Assembly (NCBI GenBank): GCA_047967505.1
Contig: CM106538.1
DNA: 64,000 bases
Strand: one strand, 5' to 3'
From: Dipteris shenzhenensis
Taxonomy: Eukaryota; Polypodiophyta; Polypodiopsida; Gleicheniales
Below, piece by piece: positions 1 through 10,187 of the stretch; the stretch's first letter is position 1, and the number at the start of each line of letters is the position of its first letter. The notes under the pieces are model-generated. The model was not told the origin of the DNA, did no database searches, and saw nothing but the letters and a program-made list of their open reading frames with translations. A program made the translations under genes and the position numbers.

Positions 1-742
1 TACCTTTTGCATTCCCTCAACTCTGAATTTAGGGAAACCTGCAACAATGTTTTTCGTTTGCATAGATTTCAGCCTTTGTATATTCACATGCCCAATGCGC
101 TTGTGCCATATCTCAATATCTGCAATGACACCTCTCCCATGCGCAAACATAGCAGCTTTCACCTCAGGCATATCAACATCCAAGGTGAACATTCTGCCAT
201 TTTTGTTGCCTTTCGCAACCAAGCGCAACCAAGCGGCACTTATTTTTCAAGTCCTCAACGAAGCATCCATCAGGATTAAATCTAACCTGCAGACCTTGCT
301 CAACCATCTGGCCAACTGAAACCAGGTTCTTAGTGATTTTTGGAACATGAAGTACATCTGCCAAGTACTTTGTTTTGCCATCCTGCATAGCCAATGGCAC
401 TTTACCAACCTGCGTAATTGGGTGCGCAGTATCATCACCTGTTTCAACATAACCTGGCTTATCCAAATTTCTAACATCATGAAACCACTCACCATGACTG
501 GTCATGTGGTTAGAGGCACCTGAATCAACATACCAAACATCATTGCAAGCTGCAGCATCTTCTGACATGGAGTTAACCATATGCTGCATCACAAAAAGGT
601 GCTCATTTCTGTCGTCACCATGCCCACTTGATGATGCATAGTTGCTTTGCTGCAACTTCCCACTTTTGATGTCATTCTGTTTTTTATAGCATGTATTCTC
701 CTTGTGTCCAGGCTTTCCACAATAATAGCATTCTGTGCTACT
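1..742 (-). pseudogene. Copia zinc knuckle, protease and start of integrase, frameshifted (copy 1)
   Basis: After the gag frameshift the frame recovers as a CCHC knuckle (CYYCGKPGHKENTC) and an aspartic protease with WYVDSGASNHMT. A second break lies near 222-240, where ten bases (CGCTTGGTTG type) are duplicated relative to copy 2, ending that frame at 173. The sequence then continues into the pre-integrase region and is cut by the window edge. Identity rests on direct comparison with 34490-35220. Confidence 0.85.
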
Positions 743-744
743 AT

Positions 745-1542
745 TTACTTGCTGGTTCCTTTGCCATGAACCACGGCCTCTTTGGCTCCCCCTGCCTCTA
801 GAACTACCACGTCCTCCTCCATAGGACTGTTTTCCTGTTGTTGCTGTTGGTTCTGATTTCCTGCACGGCCACCAAAACGGCCTCTTCCTCTACCCCTGCC
901 TCTACCTGTATTCGAGTAGAAAGCAGTCTCTTGAGAAGTTGAGGTGGCTGAACCACCATTCCTTTGCTCTTCACTCAGCAAGAGAGCAATAAGTTCCTGA
1001 AAATTAGGAAATGTTTCACGGACTCCAATGGATGTCCGAAACTGTGCATAATCTTTCCCAAGACCATTCAAGGTCACGGACACTAAGTCCTCATCATCAA
1101 CAGGTGCTCCAATGGAGGCAAGAGAATCTGCAAGGCCTTTCACCTTCAAGGAATACTCATTTATATTCATATTTTTCCTTTGCACATTGTGCAACTCCTG
1201 CTTTAGCTGCATCTTTCGTGCTTTGGTATTTGTGCTATACAGCTTCACCAATGTATCCCATGCCTCCTTAGGTGTCTCTACATCCTGTATGTGCACAATC
1301 ATAGAATCTGAAATGCTAACAGACAGCCAATACAAGCATTTTCTGGCTTTTTCATGCCATTCTTTAAAGGCCTTCAATTCAGCAGGAGTGGGAGCAGCAC
1401 CCAAAACTGGTTCTGTAGTTTCACCACTGATGTAATCCCAAACTCCCTTTCCCATAAGGAAGTTTGTCATCCTGAACTTCCATGCTTGGAAGTTGTTCTT
1501 GTCAAGCTTCTCATTGACAATGGTAGACAGATTCTCAGACAT
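745..1542 (-). pseudogene. Copia gag, frameshifted (copy 1)
   Basis: The ATG at 1542 opens with MSENLSTIV, as in copy 2 at 33683. The frame encodes a UBN2-type Copia gag: an N-terminal region with WKFRMTNFL, then a Gln/Gly/Arg-rich segment (about residues 205-240). Near position 830 one C of the copy-2 sequence AAAACCAGTCC is missing, which throws the rest (Gly/Arg-rich tail and CCHC knuckle) out of frame. The longer open frame to 1569 begins with TTG, not ATG, so I take the internal ATG as the start. Confidence 0.88.
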
Positions 1543-2105
1543 TTTATAAATCACGAATTGCAACAGCAACCTGTAAACACAGCAAATGCCTCAAAAGGGC
1601 AAATAGCAAAACTTCTGCAAAAAGCCTCACAGGGGCAGATCTGCAACACTGACGAAAGTGGTATTTCACCACACAGTCACTTCCTAGTGACGATTTTGCA
1701 TCAACAGGCAACAGGCATGAATCTGCAACTCCCAATATCTCTGCACACAGGCATACGATGCAAAGTGGCACCTTTCCACCGACTGGCCGCGCGCAGTGGT
1801 CGCACAGCAAAAACAGGGCCTTTTTCTGAGTGCCTGCGAAGAACTTCCGCCTTCAAAACGGGCCCCGAAACGGCCTCAAATCAGAAAAATAAAGTCACCA
1901 AGGGCTTTGCCCTCACCCGCAGCATATACTGCGCTCTCGCCACACCGCGAAGGGCCTCTCAATCTGAAGCAGTGCACTCTTGCACTTCTGGCTGTGCTAC
2001 CTGCAGAGATTTGCTCCCAAACTCGAAATAGGAAAGCAACACTGGTCCTCTTACCAGGACACCACAAACTTGGCTTGCTTTCTTGAGCTCCTTACCACGA
2101 ACAAG

Positions 2106-2117
2106 GCTCTGATACCA
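2106..2117 (-). other. Primer-binding site, initiator tRNA-Met type
   Basis: The minus strand reads TGGTATCAGAGC directly after the LTR end. This is the standard plant Copia primer site complementary to the 3' end of initiator tRNA-Met. Confidence 0.9.
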
Positions 2118-2415
2118 TGTAAAGAATAAGGGAGAGAGATAGGAGACTCAAGTTCAGCTTTCTTCACAACACACAAAAGAGAGAGGACACAAGGTTGGAG
2201 GGTGAAGCCTTTCTTCACTTTTGCACACCACAACAATTACAATAGAAGAGGGAAATACCCTATATGTCAAACCCTAGAATACGTGGTTCATATGTGAACC
2301 CAAACCAAAACATACGTGGTAGTCTAACTACACCACGAGTACAACTAACATAGGCGGTGACATAAATGATAGTCATCCAGGAGATATGTCGGCGATAGAG
2401 CTTGATATCTCAACA
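2118..2415 (-). repeat. 5' LTR of Copia copy 1 (298 bp)
   Basis: On the minus strand it begins TGTTGAGATATC and ends TTTACA, the usual TG...CA ends. It matches the 324-bp LTRs of the complete copy but has one copy of a 26-bp unit (ACCCCCGATATATC followed by TCCTGGATGACT) where the other element has two. The length difference is exactly 26 bp. Confidence 0.93.
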
Positions 2416-2525
2416 TAATGTTCATACTTTATTGTTATTTATTAGTTTCATATGCTTTTGTGCTTCGACATTGTTGAATACACTCTAAAGAATCAAAATA
2501 TTTCTATATTCCTCAACTTCCACAG

Positions 2526-3784
2526 GGACCAATGATGCATGGAAGGATGTGGAGACATCAAATGTAGAGGACAATATACCACCAGTGATGAGGACTATCA
2601 ATTACACGATGGATGCAGGAGGTATAGAAGAAAACATAACCCCAAAAATTGAGAAAATTGCAAGGAATATCACGAATCCTATACTTTTAGAAGAGAACAT
2701 GGATGAACGTACTGTCTCAACATTGGGGACAAAACTAGATAATCTTATTGTTGTTGCAAACATGCATGAAATCATAGCACCTGACAATTTGGATGAGTCA
2801 GAAGCCAGCAACTTCAAGGAGAATTTGGATCTATATCCACATACAATTTCTTTGGATATGCCACAATTAACAATCATATTAGACTTGAATGGCCTGTTAT
2901 TAAGTCGCTGCCTATTCAAGTCTCCAATACATCCATCTATTATGCATGGCAAAAATAGTTATATGGTTGTTCGTCCTGGGTGCATAGAATTTCTTAAAAT
3001 CTTGCTACAAAGATTTAATGTAGGTATCTGGTCAACTGCGATGGAGCATAACATACTTGATATGGTAGGAAAGCTGCAAAATTATGCAAATGAGAGCCTC
3101 CCTTTCTTTGTTATATGGTCTCAGCAAGGATGCTACACTTACAGTAAGACAAGGATAAATAGGCCTGACAAGGTTGGTGTTGAGGCAATGTTCAAACCCT
3201 TAGCAAAAATCTCAAAGGCATTTGGATGTGATGCTAGGAGGACAATCCTTGTTGATGACTCCCCATACAAGGCTTGCATTAGCCCTCCATCAAATTGCAT
3301 ATTTCCTTCAACGTTTGATGTACAAGACAGGGATGATAATATCCTACTGAGAGAGTTGATTCCGTACTTACTACAACTCGATGAGACTAAAGATGTGCGC
3401 AGCATGATTGAGACAAATCGGTATGGACAATTACCTGTGATGGAGGGGCATAAGGATTTCAACCTTGTCCAGAAAGTAATTGATGAATGGAGGGAGGAAA
3501 ATCATGCATGGTTAAGAATGGAATATAAAACAAGAAATCTTCCTCTTGCAGATCAACTAAGAGAGAGGGATATAGGTGGTAGGGCAACCCATGGTGGTGA
3601 TGGCCAAGTGCCTAAACTCAATGCATCCCAAATAGGACTTTTAAGGAACGCTCCGCAACTCTCTAGCATGAATGCTATGCAAGTTTCTCAATTGGCTATA
3701 GACCTAGGGTACAAAGGTCGCTATATCAAGAAATACATTGCTAAGGGCTACATAACCCGACTACAGAATGCGTATTTTTCATGA
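2526..3784 (+). CDS. FCP1/NIF-type HAD phosphatase-like protein (last exon, 5' part missing)
   Basis: Counting from the in-frame GTG at 2549, the protein has a HAD fold of the FCP1/NLI-interacting-factor type. Motif I is ILDLNGLLL (D112, N114), followed by VVRPGCIEFLK and GIWSTA (motif II), a Lys-containing stretch (motif III), and ILVDDSPYKA with D236-D237 (motif IV). The canonical DxD of motif I is D-L-N, so the second Asp, the usual general acid/base, is Asn. Plant family members with DLNG are known to me, but whether they are active is uncertain. About 110 acidic residues precede the domain and a basic C-terminal tail ends LQNAYFS. No good ATG opens the frame. It stays open upstream to an acceptor-like pyrimidine tract and AG at 2524-2525, so this looks like a 3' exon whose upstream exons are lost, possibly through the Copia at 1-2415. 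It may be a captured gene or an old host gene. Confidence 0.75.
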
Positions 3785-3980
3785 AGGTACATATGTCAAA
3801 GTGTTTTTTGATTTTATCTCAATATATATAACTGTTGTTGTAGCTAATTGAATTTGTCTTTTGTGATGTAGATAGATATACGTTCAAATCAAGCTTGAGT
3901 AGGTACATACCAGAACGAGATCCACATTTGGACCACCAAAGTTACCTGTCCCTATCAATGAAGTGTTCTAGATAAAAAAT

Positions 3981-4409
3981 GTGGCTTTCGAGGTGCATGA
4001 GTCAACCATTACAGGAGCTGGCTTGGGCTTGTTTGTGCATGGCTCCATCAAGAGAGGGACTACTATTCTCCATTATGGAGGTGACAAGTACTCCTACAGA
4101 GACTGGAAGGAATTATGTAGAGTTCATCCAAGGCTAAAGAAGTACTCGATCCAAGAGGACCCTACTATCCCTATGAAGGATATGGTGCATATTGTTGGTG
4201 ATGTTCAATATGGCAATGTGGCAGGATTTATTAACAGCAATAGAAATACCAATGTAAAGCCAAATGTTTGTTATGTATTTTCCCCTGATGTTCCACCTTG
4301 GTATGACCCCATGATGAACATAGATATTGCAAAATATGGTCACATTTGTATTGAATCCATAGATGATATACATGCAGGAGAGGAGCTATTTGTAGACTAT
4401 GAGTTTTGA
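3981..4409 (+). CDS. Small SET-domain protein (5' incomplete)
   Basis: The 142-codon frame is nearly a bare SET lysine-methyltransferase domain. It has the SAM-binding GAGLG (residues 12-16), a pseudoknot-type NVAGFINSNRN (79-89) followed by PNV, and the C-terminal ELFVDYEF with the conserved Tyr at 140. The usual FINHS is FINS, so the SAM-contacting His is absent. No ATG starts the frame: it opens at GTG after an in-frame TAG near 3970. It is either an exon, a pseudogene or a truncated capture. It lies 196 bp after the phosphatase-like gene on the same strand. No pre-SET or post-SET cysteines are seen. Confidence 0.72.
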   Translation: MAFEVHESTITGAGLGLFVHGSIKRGTTILHYGGDKYSYRDWKELCRVHPRLKKYSIQEDPTIPMKDMVHIVGDVQYGNVAGFINSNRNTNVKPNVCYVFSPDVPPWYDPMMNIDIAKYGHICIESIDDIHAGEELFVDYEF

Positions 4410-4601
4410 ATAACAACATTGTATATCTTTATACGATCATTACTTATGGGAATTACTACTTTCTTGCCAACTATGTAAATTGGTGCATAATTGTTGTGTG
4501 TGAATAATATGCAAACATGTTCATAACTACATTCATAATGTATTTAGAAGGAGTGTCTCTCATGCCATTCTTTCCGGTGCCATTCTCTTTGGGGCTAGAA
4601 A
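4410..4601. other. AT-rich flank, no gene seen
   Basis: Short AT-rich sequence after the SET frame. A 62-codon frame here has no recognisable motif. Confidence 0.5.
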
Positions 4602-4697
4602 TTGAGAGTTTCTTTGGAATCATGATTTATTTCAGGGATTTCAATGGTGTATCAACAAGTTATGTTTTCATCCTAAAGTGTACTTTTTTACTTTGCA
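4602..4697. repeat. Direct repeat, left copy (about 96 bp)
   Basis: This segment, from TTGAGAGTTTCTTTGG to CTTTGCA, recurs almost unchanged at 5907-6005. The second copy borders a Tnp2-type fragment, so the 1.2 kb between may be an insertion or a rearranged part of one CACTA element. Confidence 0.85.
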
Positions 4698-5330
4698 ATG
4701 AGTAATCAACATGATATGTAAAGTTATCGTTTTACAATAATGCTAGTTAGTCCAAACATTGAAAGTGCACAATAAATGATTGTCATTGCCACCTAAATTA
4801 CATCAAATTCTTGTCATTGCCCATTGATTTTCCATCAACTACCTATCTTAAATTCATTCTCCTCAACTACATATCTTAATTTTCCATCAACTGCATATCT
4901 TACTAAGTTAAAGAGCATGTGTGTTTTCATTGCAATACTCATGGTTATTAATTACACTCTACATTTTTTAAACGGTATTTTGGAGATTTTCAAATGAGAA
5001 TGCTCACAACAAAAGCGAGTCTCAATATCAATGGAAATTCCAGAGACTCGCTATTATGAAGGTGTTTTTGAACATCACTATGGCTTACGAGATGAATCTA
5101 ACTCAAATGGGTTTCAAAGTTTATTATTTTTTTGATGATAACGTAGTTTAGACACTGATATTCTATTTATTATTTGAGAATGTAGTTGATATTTCACACT
5201 TCATGAATGGCTATCTAGTCTATTTTCACATATTTCTCCTGTTTTTTCATTGAGGGGAGCTACAATTTCTTCCAAAACTGCCATTCTAGGAATTGGGTTT
5301 TTCCCGAATTGGGAATTGGAAATGGCATTG
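4698..5330. other. AT-rich region, no gene seen
   Basis: No open frame with family resemblance on either strand. Short repeated phrases such as CATCAACTACATATCTTA occur at 4850-4905. Confidence 0.4.
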
Positions 5331-5870
5331 AGAAGCTAAACTCACATGCTCATTCTTCTATGTAGTGATCACTGTCTCCGCTGTGTAGAGATCATATGGA
5401 ATTGTGTCAATCTCTGTGGACAATGCCACCAGTGGAGAATGGTAGTGGTGCCAATCTCATAACATGACCTGCAAACATGCACAAGGAATCCTAAACTCAC
5501 ATGTGCATTCTTCTATGTAGAGATCACTGTCTCTGCTGTGTAGAGATCATATGGAATTGTGTCAATCTTTGAGTTCATCAAACTCACATGTGGATTGGAA
5601 TCGGACACCACTCTCCTATGATCATTAAAATACCCCTCCTAGAATAGTAGGGTGAACATTTGTACAAGTGGAGAATGGCAGTGGTGCCAATCTCTTATTA
5701 GGCCCTAAGAAATGGCATTGAGAAGCCTAAACTCCCATGTGCAGAGATCATATGGAATTGTGCCAATCTCTATGGAGAATGCCACCAGTGGAGAATGGTA
5801 GTGGTGCCAATCTCATACCATGACCTGAAAACATGCACAAGGAATCCTAAACTCACATGTGCATTGGCAC
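5331..5870. repeat. Degenerate tandem repeats
   Basis: Phrases such as TAGAGATCACTGTCTC, GTGTAGAGATCATATGGAAT and GCCACCAGTGGAGAATGG occur two or three times with spacings of about 150 and 354 bp. The blocks at 5427 and 5781 match for about 90 bp. No coding signal is seen. Confidence 0.75.
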
Positions 5871-5906
5871 TTTTGCCATTATCCTACTGCCATTCTCCGC
5901 TAGTGG

Positions 5907-6005
5907 TTGAGAGTTTCTTTGGAATCATGATTTATTTCAGGGATTTCAATGGTGTATCAACAAGTTGTTATGTTTCCATCCTAAAGTGTACTTTTTTACT
6001 TTGCA
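5907..6005. repeat. Direct repeat, right copy (about 99 bp)
   Basis: Second copy of 4602-4697 with small indels (an extra GT in CAAGTTGTTATG). Confidence 0.85.
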
Positions 6006-6731
6006 GCCATGTGACTGACCAAGATGTCAAGCGTAACCCAAAAGGGTTCACGCCATCCATGGTGAGCCCAAGATGTAGGTTGCGTGGCTCCCTTGCAAAT
6101 TTTGGCCATCCCCCCCACTGATTGTCTATGTGCTTCCAAGCTGCACACTCCGCGAGAATCCGCAATGTGTCATTAGTGGACCGATGTGTAGCATGCGAAG
6201 TCACCAACTCTGCTATGGATTTGCATCATAACATGTGATGTATTCTATAAATGATGGGAAAGTGTCTCAAGACCTTTACCGGGATCTGCTCACCTTGCAA
6301 GTCATCTCTATATCATTGTTCCCCACACTCCGGACAACTAGCCAAATCTCCATGCTCATGATGAAAGAGAATATAATCACTATGGCAAGCATGGATGGTA
6401 TCATAATCCATACCCACCATTCTTAGCATCTTCTTTGCTTCATCTCTTGATGCGGGAATGGTATTTAGTGCAGGCAAGATCTTCTGGAGTAACCTATCGC
6501 AATTCAAACATACATAGGCTTCGAATAATGAGAAACTATGATTATTCTTAAAACAAACAATATCCAAATAATGAGACAAATTAATGTGGGAGCTAACCTC
6601 ATTAAGGCCGAGACACTTGTATCCGACCACCCATACTTTGCTTGCAAATTCAAGATTGAGAGACACAACAAGACAAAGCACCTATAGACGGACCCGATAG
6701 ATGTGTAAATATCAGGCACATCTATAGGCAT
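5968..6731 (-). pseudogene. CACTA/EnSpm Tnp2-type transposase fragment
   Basis: On the minus strand, KYGWSDTSVSALMR is followed by an intron (about 6599 to 6495, GT...AG) and then LLQKILPALNTIPASRDE. Next come GMDYDTIHACHSDYILF and CPECGEQ, the standard Tnp2 order (WSDKSF, LLP..N.LP, KIHAC.NDC.L, C..CG). Joining the exons restores the frame across an MRLLQK junction. Further along, AAWKHIDNQ and PRNLHLGLTMDGVNPFG match the AWK.FD / RN.RLGL..DGFNPFG block. That block is in another frame after a stop, so the copy is dead. It probably belongs with the subterminal-type repeats at 6690-6870. Confidence 0.85.
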
Positions 6732-6870
6732 AGATAGAATAGTGAAAATATGGGCGCATCTATGAGCACATCTTTTAGCACATCTAATAGCACAGTTATT
6801 AATGCGTCTAATAGCACGTCTGCACTATCTTTTAGACACGTATTTAGGTGCCTTTATAAATGCAGAATAG
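6690..6870. repeat. Array of GCGTCTATA-like short repeats
   Basis: Variants of GCRTCTATA (ACATCTATAGGC, GCGCATCTATGAGC, GCGTCTAATAGC, GCACGTCT) are packed here immediately 5' of the minus-strand Tnp2 fragment. Similar arrays lie at 13775-13905, 27055-27190 and 29685-30010. Clustered short motifs near element ends are typical subterminal transposase-binding sites of CACTA elements, and I infer that role here. Confidence 0.65.
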
Positions 6871-7093
6871 AGAATACAGAGAGTGATATTTTGCTATAGG
6901 TTGATAAATGTGCATCACTGCTTTCCAAACATTGCCCATGATTATGGTGCCTTGGTGTCCCAATGTTTGTCTTCCAACATTTTCCAACACATACATGACC
7001 ATATGGATTTACCTTTGATCACGTATAATTGGAATCCTAATACTAGCACCACACTCAAAGTTGGTGCACGTCCTTGACATGTCAAAATAAAAA

Positions 7094-7181
7094 AATGGGG
7101 CAAGGGCCATATCGACATGCCATTTCTATCTAGTGGCATCCTGGATATTGTATAATGCACGTAGATATGGCCCTTGTCCCT
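7094..7181. repeat. Imperfect inverted repeat
   Basis: GGGCAAGGGCCATATC near 7096 is matched in reverse complement by GATATGGCCCTTGTCC near 7165, separated by about 50 bp. It could be a small MITE remnant. Confidence 0.6.
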
Positions 7182-7324
7182 AAAGGGGACCCCTCAAGGC
7201 CATATCGTCACTTGAATTTTTCTTGGTTGAACAATAGAAAACATTTTCCTTGGTACACAAATATATAACTCCAATAACCAATGCAGTGGCTTTCATATAT
7301 CTCCTCCCATAATACGTAAAAATA
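7182..7324. other. No gene seen
   Basis: Short unique stretch between the inverted repeat and the degenerate repeat block. Confidence 0.4.
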
Positions 7325-7830
7325 GGTAATGGAGCTATAACTCCAAGAACTAGCGCGGTGGTCTCTCCAAGACAACCTTGAATTATGGGTGATGACAGGT
7401 GGTCACGCCAGAGATTGTGCTGAGGTGATGCTCAAAATGATAGATTGTGTCTCATTATTATGCCAAAAACTAGCGCAGTGGTCTCTCTAATCCAACCTAT
7501 GATTTGCATGGGCTGTAGGCAAAGAAGTGGCAAACGACTACATGATGACACGTGGTCAGGCCAGAGACTATGCTGCAGTGGTGTTCAGAATGATAGATTG
7601 CATCTAATTCTTATAGCAAGAACCAGCATGGTAGTCTCTCCAAGCCAACCTTCAATTTTAATGATTTGAATGGGCACGTGCCAAGTGACAGGTGGCAAAG
7701 CTGTAGCAAAAGGCTGCGTGATAATAAGTGATCAGGCGGCATAGGCCAAAGACTGCGTTGCACAAAGTAGTGCAGAGATGCCATGTGTCAAGCTATGCAG
7801 TGCTCTGAACAAATAGATTGTGTCTCATTA
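7325..7830. repeat. Degenerate tandem repeat, units about 120-150 bp
   Basis: The phrase ACTAGCGCAGTGGTCTCT recurs in variants near 7350, 7470 and 7618. Each is followed by a CCAACCT..., GACAGGTGGTCA..., GCCAGAGA and AATGATAGATTG series. Units are diverged and short of coding potential. Confidence 0.7.
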
Positions 7831-8041
7831 ATACGCCAGTGCGCCTTCATGATGTCGGAAAAATTTTCGATGAGAGCATGGGTCCACGTAAAATTTAAAT
7901 ATTCACCCAGAAGCGCATCGCATCGTGGCCCAAAAATGGCCCCCAAAATAGTTTCACGATTGGCTACATCCAAGCTAATGTTGACCCGATTATTGTGGCA
8001 TAATCCAATATATTATAAAGCTTGACTTTCGACGCTTCTTT

Positions 8042-8592
8042 GTGTATGTTTTGGATGTCAAGTGGTTTAAGGATGTGGTGGAAAGAGGCCCTAATGCAAT
8101 AATCAAACGCAATGCAAGTGGCTTTGTCATTATTAACTCCACAAAGTTTTGGCAAAGCAAGAAGGACACACTAGTACTACCGCAACAATGTGAACAGGTA
8201 CTCTACACAAATATAAAAATACTCACTTTTAAATATTTGATACCTTCGATGCAAGGAAAATAACACGATTGTATTTGTGTTTGAGTTTGTTTGTCTATAT
8301 GGTGAATAATAATATGTGGTGGCATGTCATACCTAATATGCCATGTTTCAAAGTGATGTATAGTACATTTACTAATATGGAGCGTATGGAGGATGATCAT
8401 GGCCATGGAGGTCATGATGATCGTGATACGAGAGAGGAGGATGATCATGAGATAGGAGATATAGATATGCAGGCCATTACCCATGAGAACGAGCCTACCA
8501 TTGGTGATGCTGATTTCGATGAGCACATGAGTAGCACAAGTAGTAGTGGGCTGAATGTATTTGTAGAGAGTCAACATTGGTTTGGATTTTGA
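8042..8592 (+). pseudogene. CACTA-associated C-terminal transposase domain (DUF4216-like), broken
   Basis: The frame YVLDVKWFKDVVERG...NSTKFWQ...LVLPQQCEQV resembles the CACTA-associated DUF4216 pattern (CDWF...G, VN, DPFILA.Q..QVFY). After a probable intron another frame gives YMVNNNMWWHVIPNMPCF and an acidic His/Asp/Glu-rich tail. The two exons do not join cleanly in one frame as read, so I call it broken. The small LTR element at 8604-10182 sits just past it. Removing that element, the frame DFEVDTLARVDLIEDESEP runs across the insertion site, so the domain originally extended further. Confidence 0.6.
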
Positions 8593-8603
8593 AGTAGATA
8601 CTT

Positions 8604-8955
8604 CGTTGAAATGTGCAATGTCCAATTGATGGGATATTGTGTTGGTACCCTAGAGGGGTATGTTTGTGGGAATTATGGTAGCCACACAAGAGGATGTGGA
8701 CTACATGAATGGATGTGGGACATTGGTCACCACAAGTTGGCAGAGGATGCCACACACTAGGCTTATGCCTTGAGACTCTCTATATAAGAGGTCTATCATT
8801 GTATTGTTTATCAAGCATTGGAATACATTGTTGAGTGTTGCCTACATTGTTGTCTCTCCCTTATGGATTTTCTTGTATGGTTCAATCCTCCATGATTGTT
8901 ACACTAATCTCATGTAGCCCTAGGCTTAGTGGCAGTCTCATTCAGTTTCTTATCA
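8604..8955 (+). repeat. Left LTR of the small LTR element
   Basis: 352 bp, ending TTATCA next to the primer-binding site. A TATA-like CTCTATATAAGAGG lies near 8776-8790, a plausible promoter for the element. Confidence 0.9.
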
Positions 8956-9186
8956 TGGTATCAGAGTTGGTAGTCCACAAGCTTAGGCAGATTAGTGTGT
9001 TTTCTTTCATGTTTTTTGTATAGAGAAAAATAATGGCAACACTCTATCATTAGGGAGAGTTTTGTGTGAGATTATGCCTTTGCTGGATTTGGAGTAGCCC
9101 ATGAAAGAGCCAGGCTTGAATTGAAGTTTTCTACTATGAGAAAAGAAGACTGATGTAGGTTATTGTTGCAAAAGATGTTGCTGCTT

Positions 9187-9395
9187 ATGGAAGATGCAAA
9201 AGAAGATTGTTGCTAGGAGGAGATTGCATTGCTTAAAGAACATTTTGCAAAGTTTAAAGAAGAGAAGGACACGCTGGTCGGAGAAAAAGAACAGGTCTTG
9301 AAGCAAATGAAGGACTTCGAGAGGAAGACGGAAGAGCTACAGGAGGAGCTTCTTATGCTACGGGAGCAAAGAAAGTGCCTCGAAGGAAAAAAAAA
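9187..9395 (+). pseudogene. Captured coiled-coil protein fragment
   Basis: Inside the small LTR element a frame (with one TAG) reads EEIALLKEHFAKFKEE, then LVGEKEQVLKQMKDFE and ELQEELLMLREQRKC, a strong heptad-rich coiled coil. It is not a Copia gag. I do not recognise the parent protein. It may be from the same host transcript as the syntaxin piece just downstream or from a second gene. Confidence 0.55.
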
Positions 9396-9474
9396 CTGGA
9401 GGTCGTAGTGAAGATTGAAGCTGCCCAAGGAGGAAGCTGTTGTCATCATTGAGTTGCAGCAACGAAGCTGCATA

Positions 9475-9654
9475 GCCCATTCCGGAGAGATTATACAACT
9501 TGATATCGCAGCGCATCTTGTATCGATTCACAACAGCATCAGAAAGTAGCCGAAGCAACACAAGGAGCTGCATCAAATCTTTCTCGACATGGTTGTGCTT
9601 GTAGAAGCCCAGGGAGAGCAGCTGAACGACATTCAACATCATAAGAACAAGTGA
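9475..9654 (+). pseudogene. Captured fragment of a plant Qa-SNARE (syntaxin, SYP1-like)
   Basis: The frame ending at the TGA of 9652-9654 reads [19 protein letters not shown] then EQLNDIQHH. This is the start of the plant syntaxin SNARE motif, whose family pattern is ELHQ.FLDMA.LVEAQG..L.DIE..V. Upstream in frame are SIHNSIRK and a TAG. The piece covers only part of the SNARE helix; the C-terminal membrane anchor is absent. Plasma-membrane syntaxins of this type drive vesicle fusion, but this fragment cannot. It lies between two LTRs, so it is a retrotransposon-borne gene capture. Confidence 0.78.
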
Positions 9655-9831
9655 CGATCTGGTGTGCAAAGTGGATGTTAGGTGTCTAGATTGGTAGACA
9701 CATGCACACGCACGTGGTTGTACACTCCAAATTTGTCATTGAGGGGGAGTGTTGACAGATTAGATTGGCAATGCCAAAGTGTAATGGGTGAGAGGTGAGA
9801 TGGGCACATATGATTGTACATTGAGGAGGGG

Positions 9832-10182
9832 TGTTGAAATGTGCAATGTCCAATTGATGGGATATTGTGTTGGTACCCTAGAGGGGTATGTTTGTGGGAA
9901 TTATGGTAGCCACACAAGAGGATGTGGACTACATGAATGGATGTGGGACATTGGTCACCACAAGTTGCAGAGGATGCCACACAGTAGGCTTATGCCTTGA
10001 GACTCTCTATATAAGAGGTCTATCATTTTATTGTTTATCAAGCATTGGAATACATTGTTGAGTGTTGCCTACATTGTTGTCTCTCCCTTATGGATTTTCT
10101 TGTATGGTTCAATCCTCCATGATTGTTACACTAATCTCATGTAGCCCTAGGCTTAGTGGAAATCTCATTCAGTTTCTTATCA
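9832..10182 (+). repeat. Right LTR of the small LTR element
   Basis: 351 bp, beginning TGTTGAAATG after a purine tract and ending TTATCA. Differences from the left copy are a few substitutions and one-base indels. Confidence 0.9.
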
Positions 10183-10187
10183 TACTT

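Larger units (their letters stand above)
1..2415 (-). mobile_element. Ty1/Copia LTR retrotransposon, copy 1 (5' part only, continues left of the window)
   Basis: Read on the minus strand this is an LTR (2118-2415), a primer-binding site, gag, a zinc knuckle, protease and the start of integrase. It is nearly identical throughout to the complete element at 32782-38319. The element runs off the left edge inside the pre-integrase/integrase region, so its 3' LTR and left target-site duplication cannot be seen. Bases just outside the LTR are TAATG (2416-2420). Unlike the other copy, gag and pol are broken by small indels rather than by nonsense codons. The family call is secure from the motifs and from the second copy. 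Confidence 0.95.
8604..10182 (+). mobile_element. Small non-autonomous Copia-type LTR retrotransposon with captured gene fragments
   Basis: Two near-identical LTRs (8604-8955, 352 bp, and 9832-10182, 351 bp) flank an 876-bp internal region. The internal region starts with TGGTATCAGAG, the initiator tRNA-Met primer site, at 8956. A purine tract GAGGAGGGG precedes the right LTR. The target-site duplication is TACTT (8599-8603 and 10183-10187). The left LTR starts CG where the right one starts TG, one point change. There is no protease, integrase or RT, so mobility must have come from another element. The interior instead carries fragments that look like plant gene exons (next entries). Confidence 0.92.

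Noticed and set aside
5795-6121. Plus-strand 108-codon frame over the direct repeat and Tnp2 fragment
   Set aside because: It is antisense to the recognised Tnp2 block (minus strand) and partly repeat sequence.
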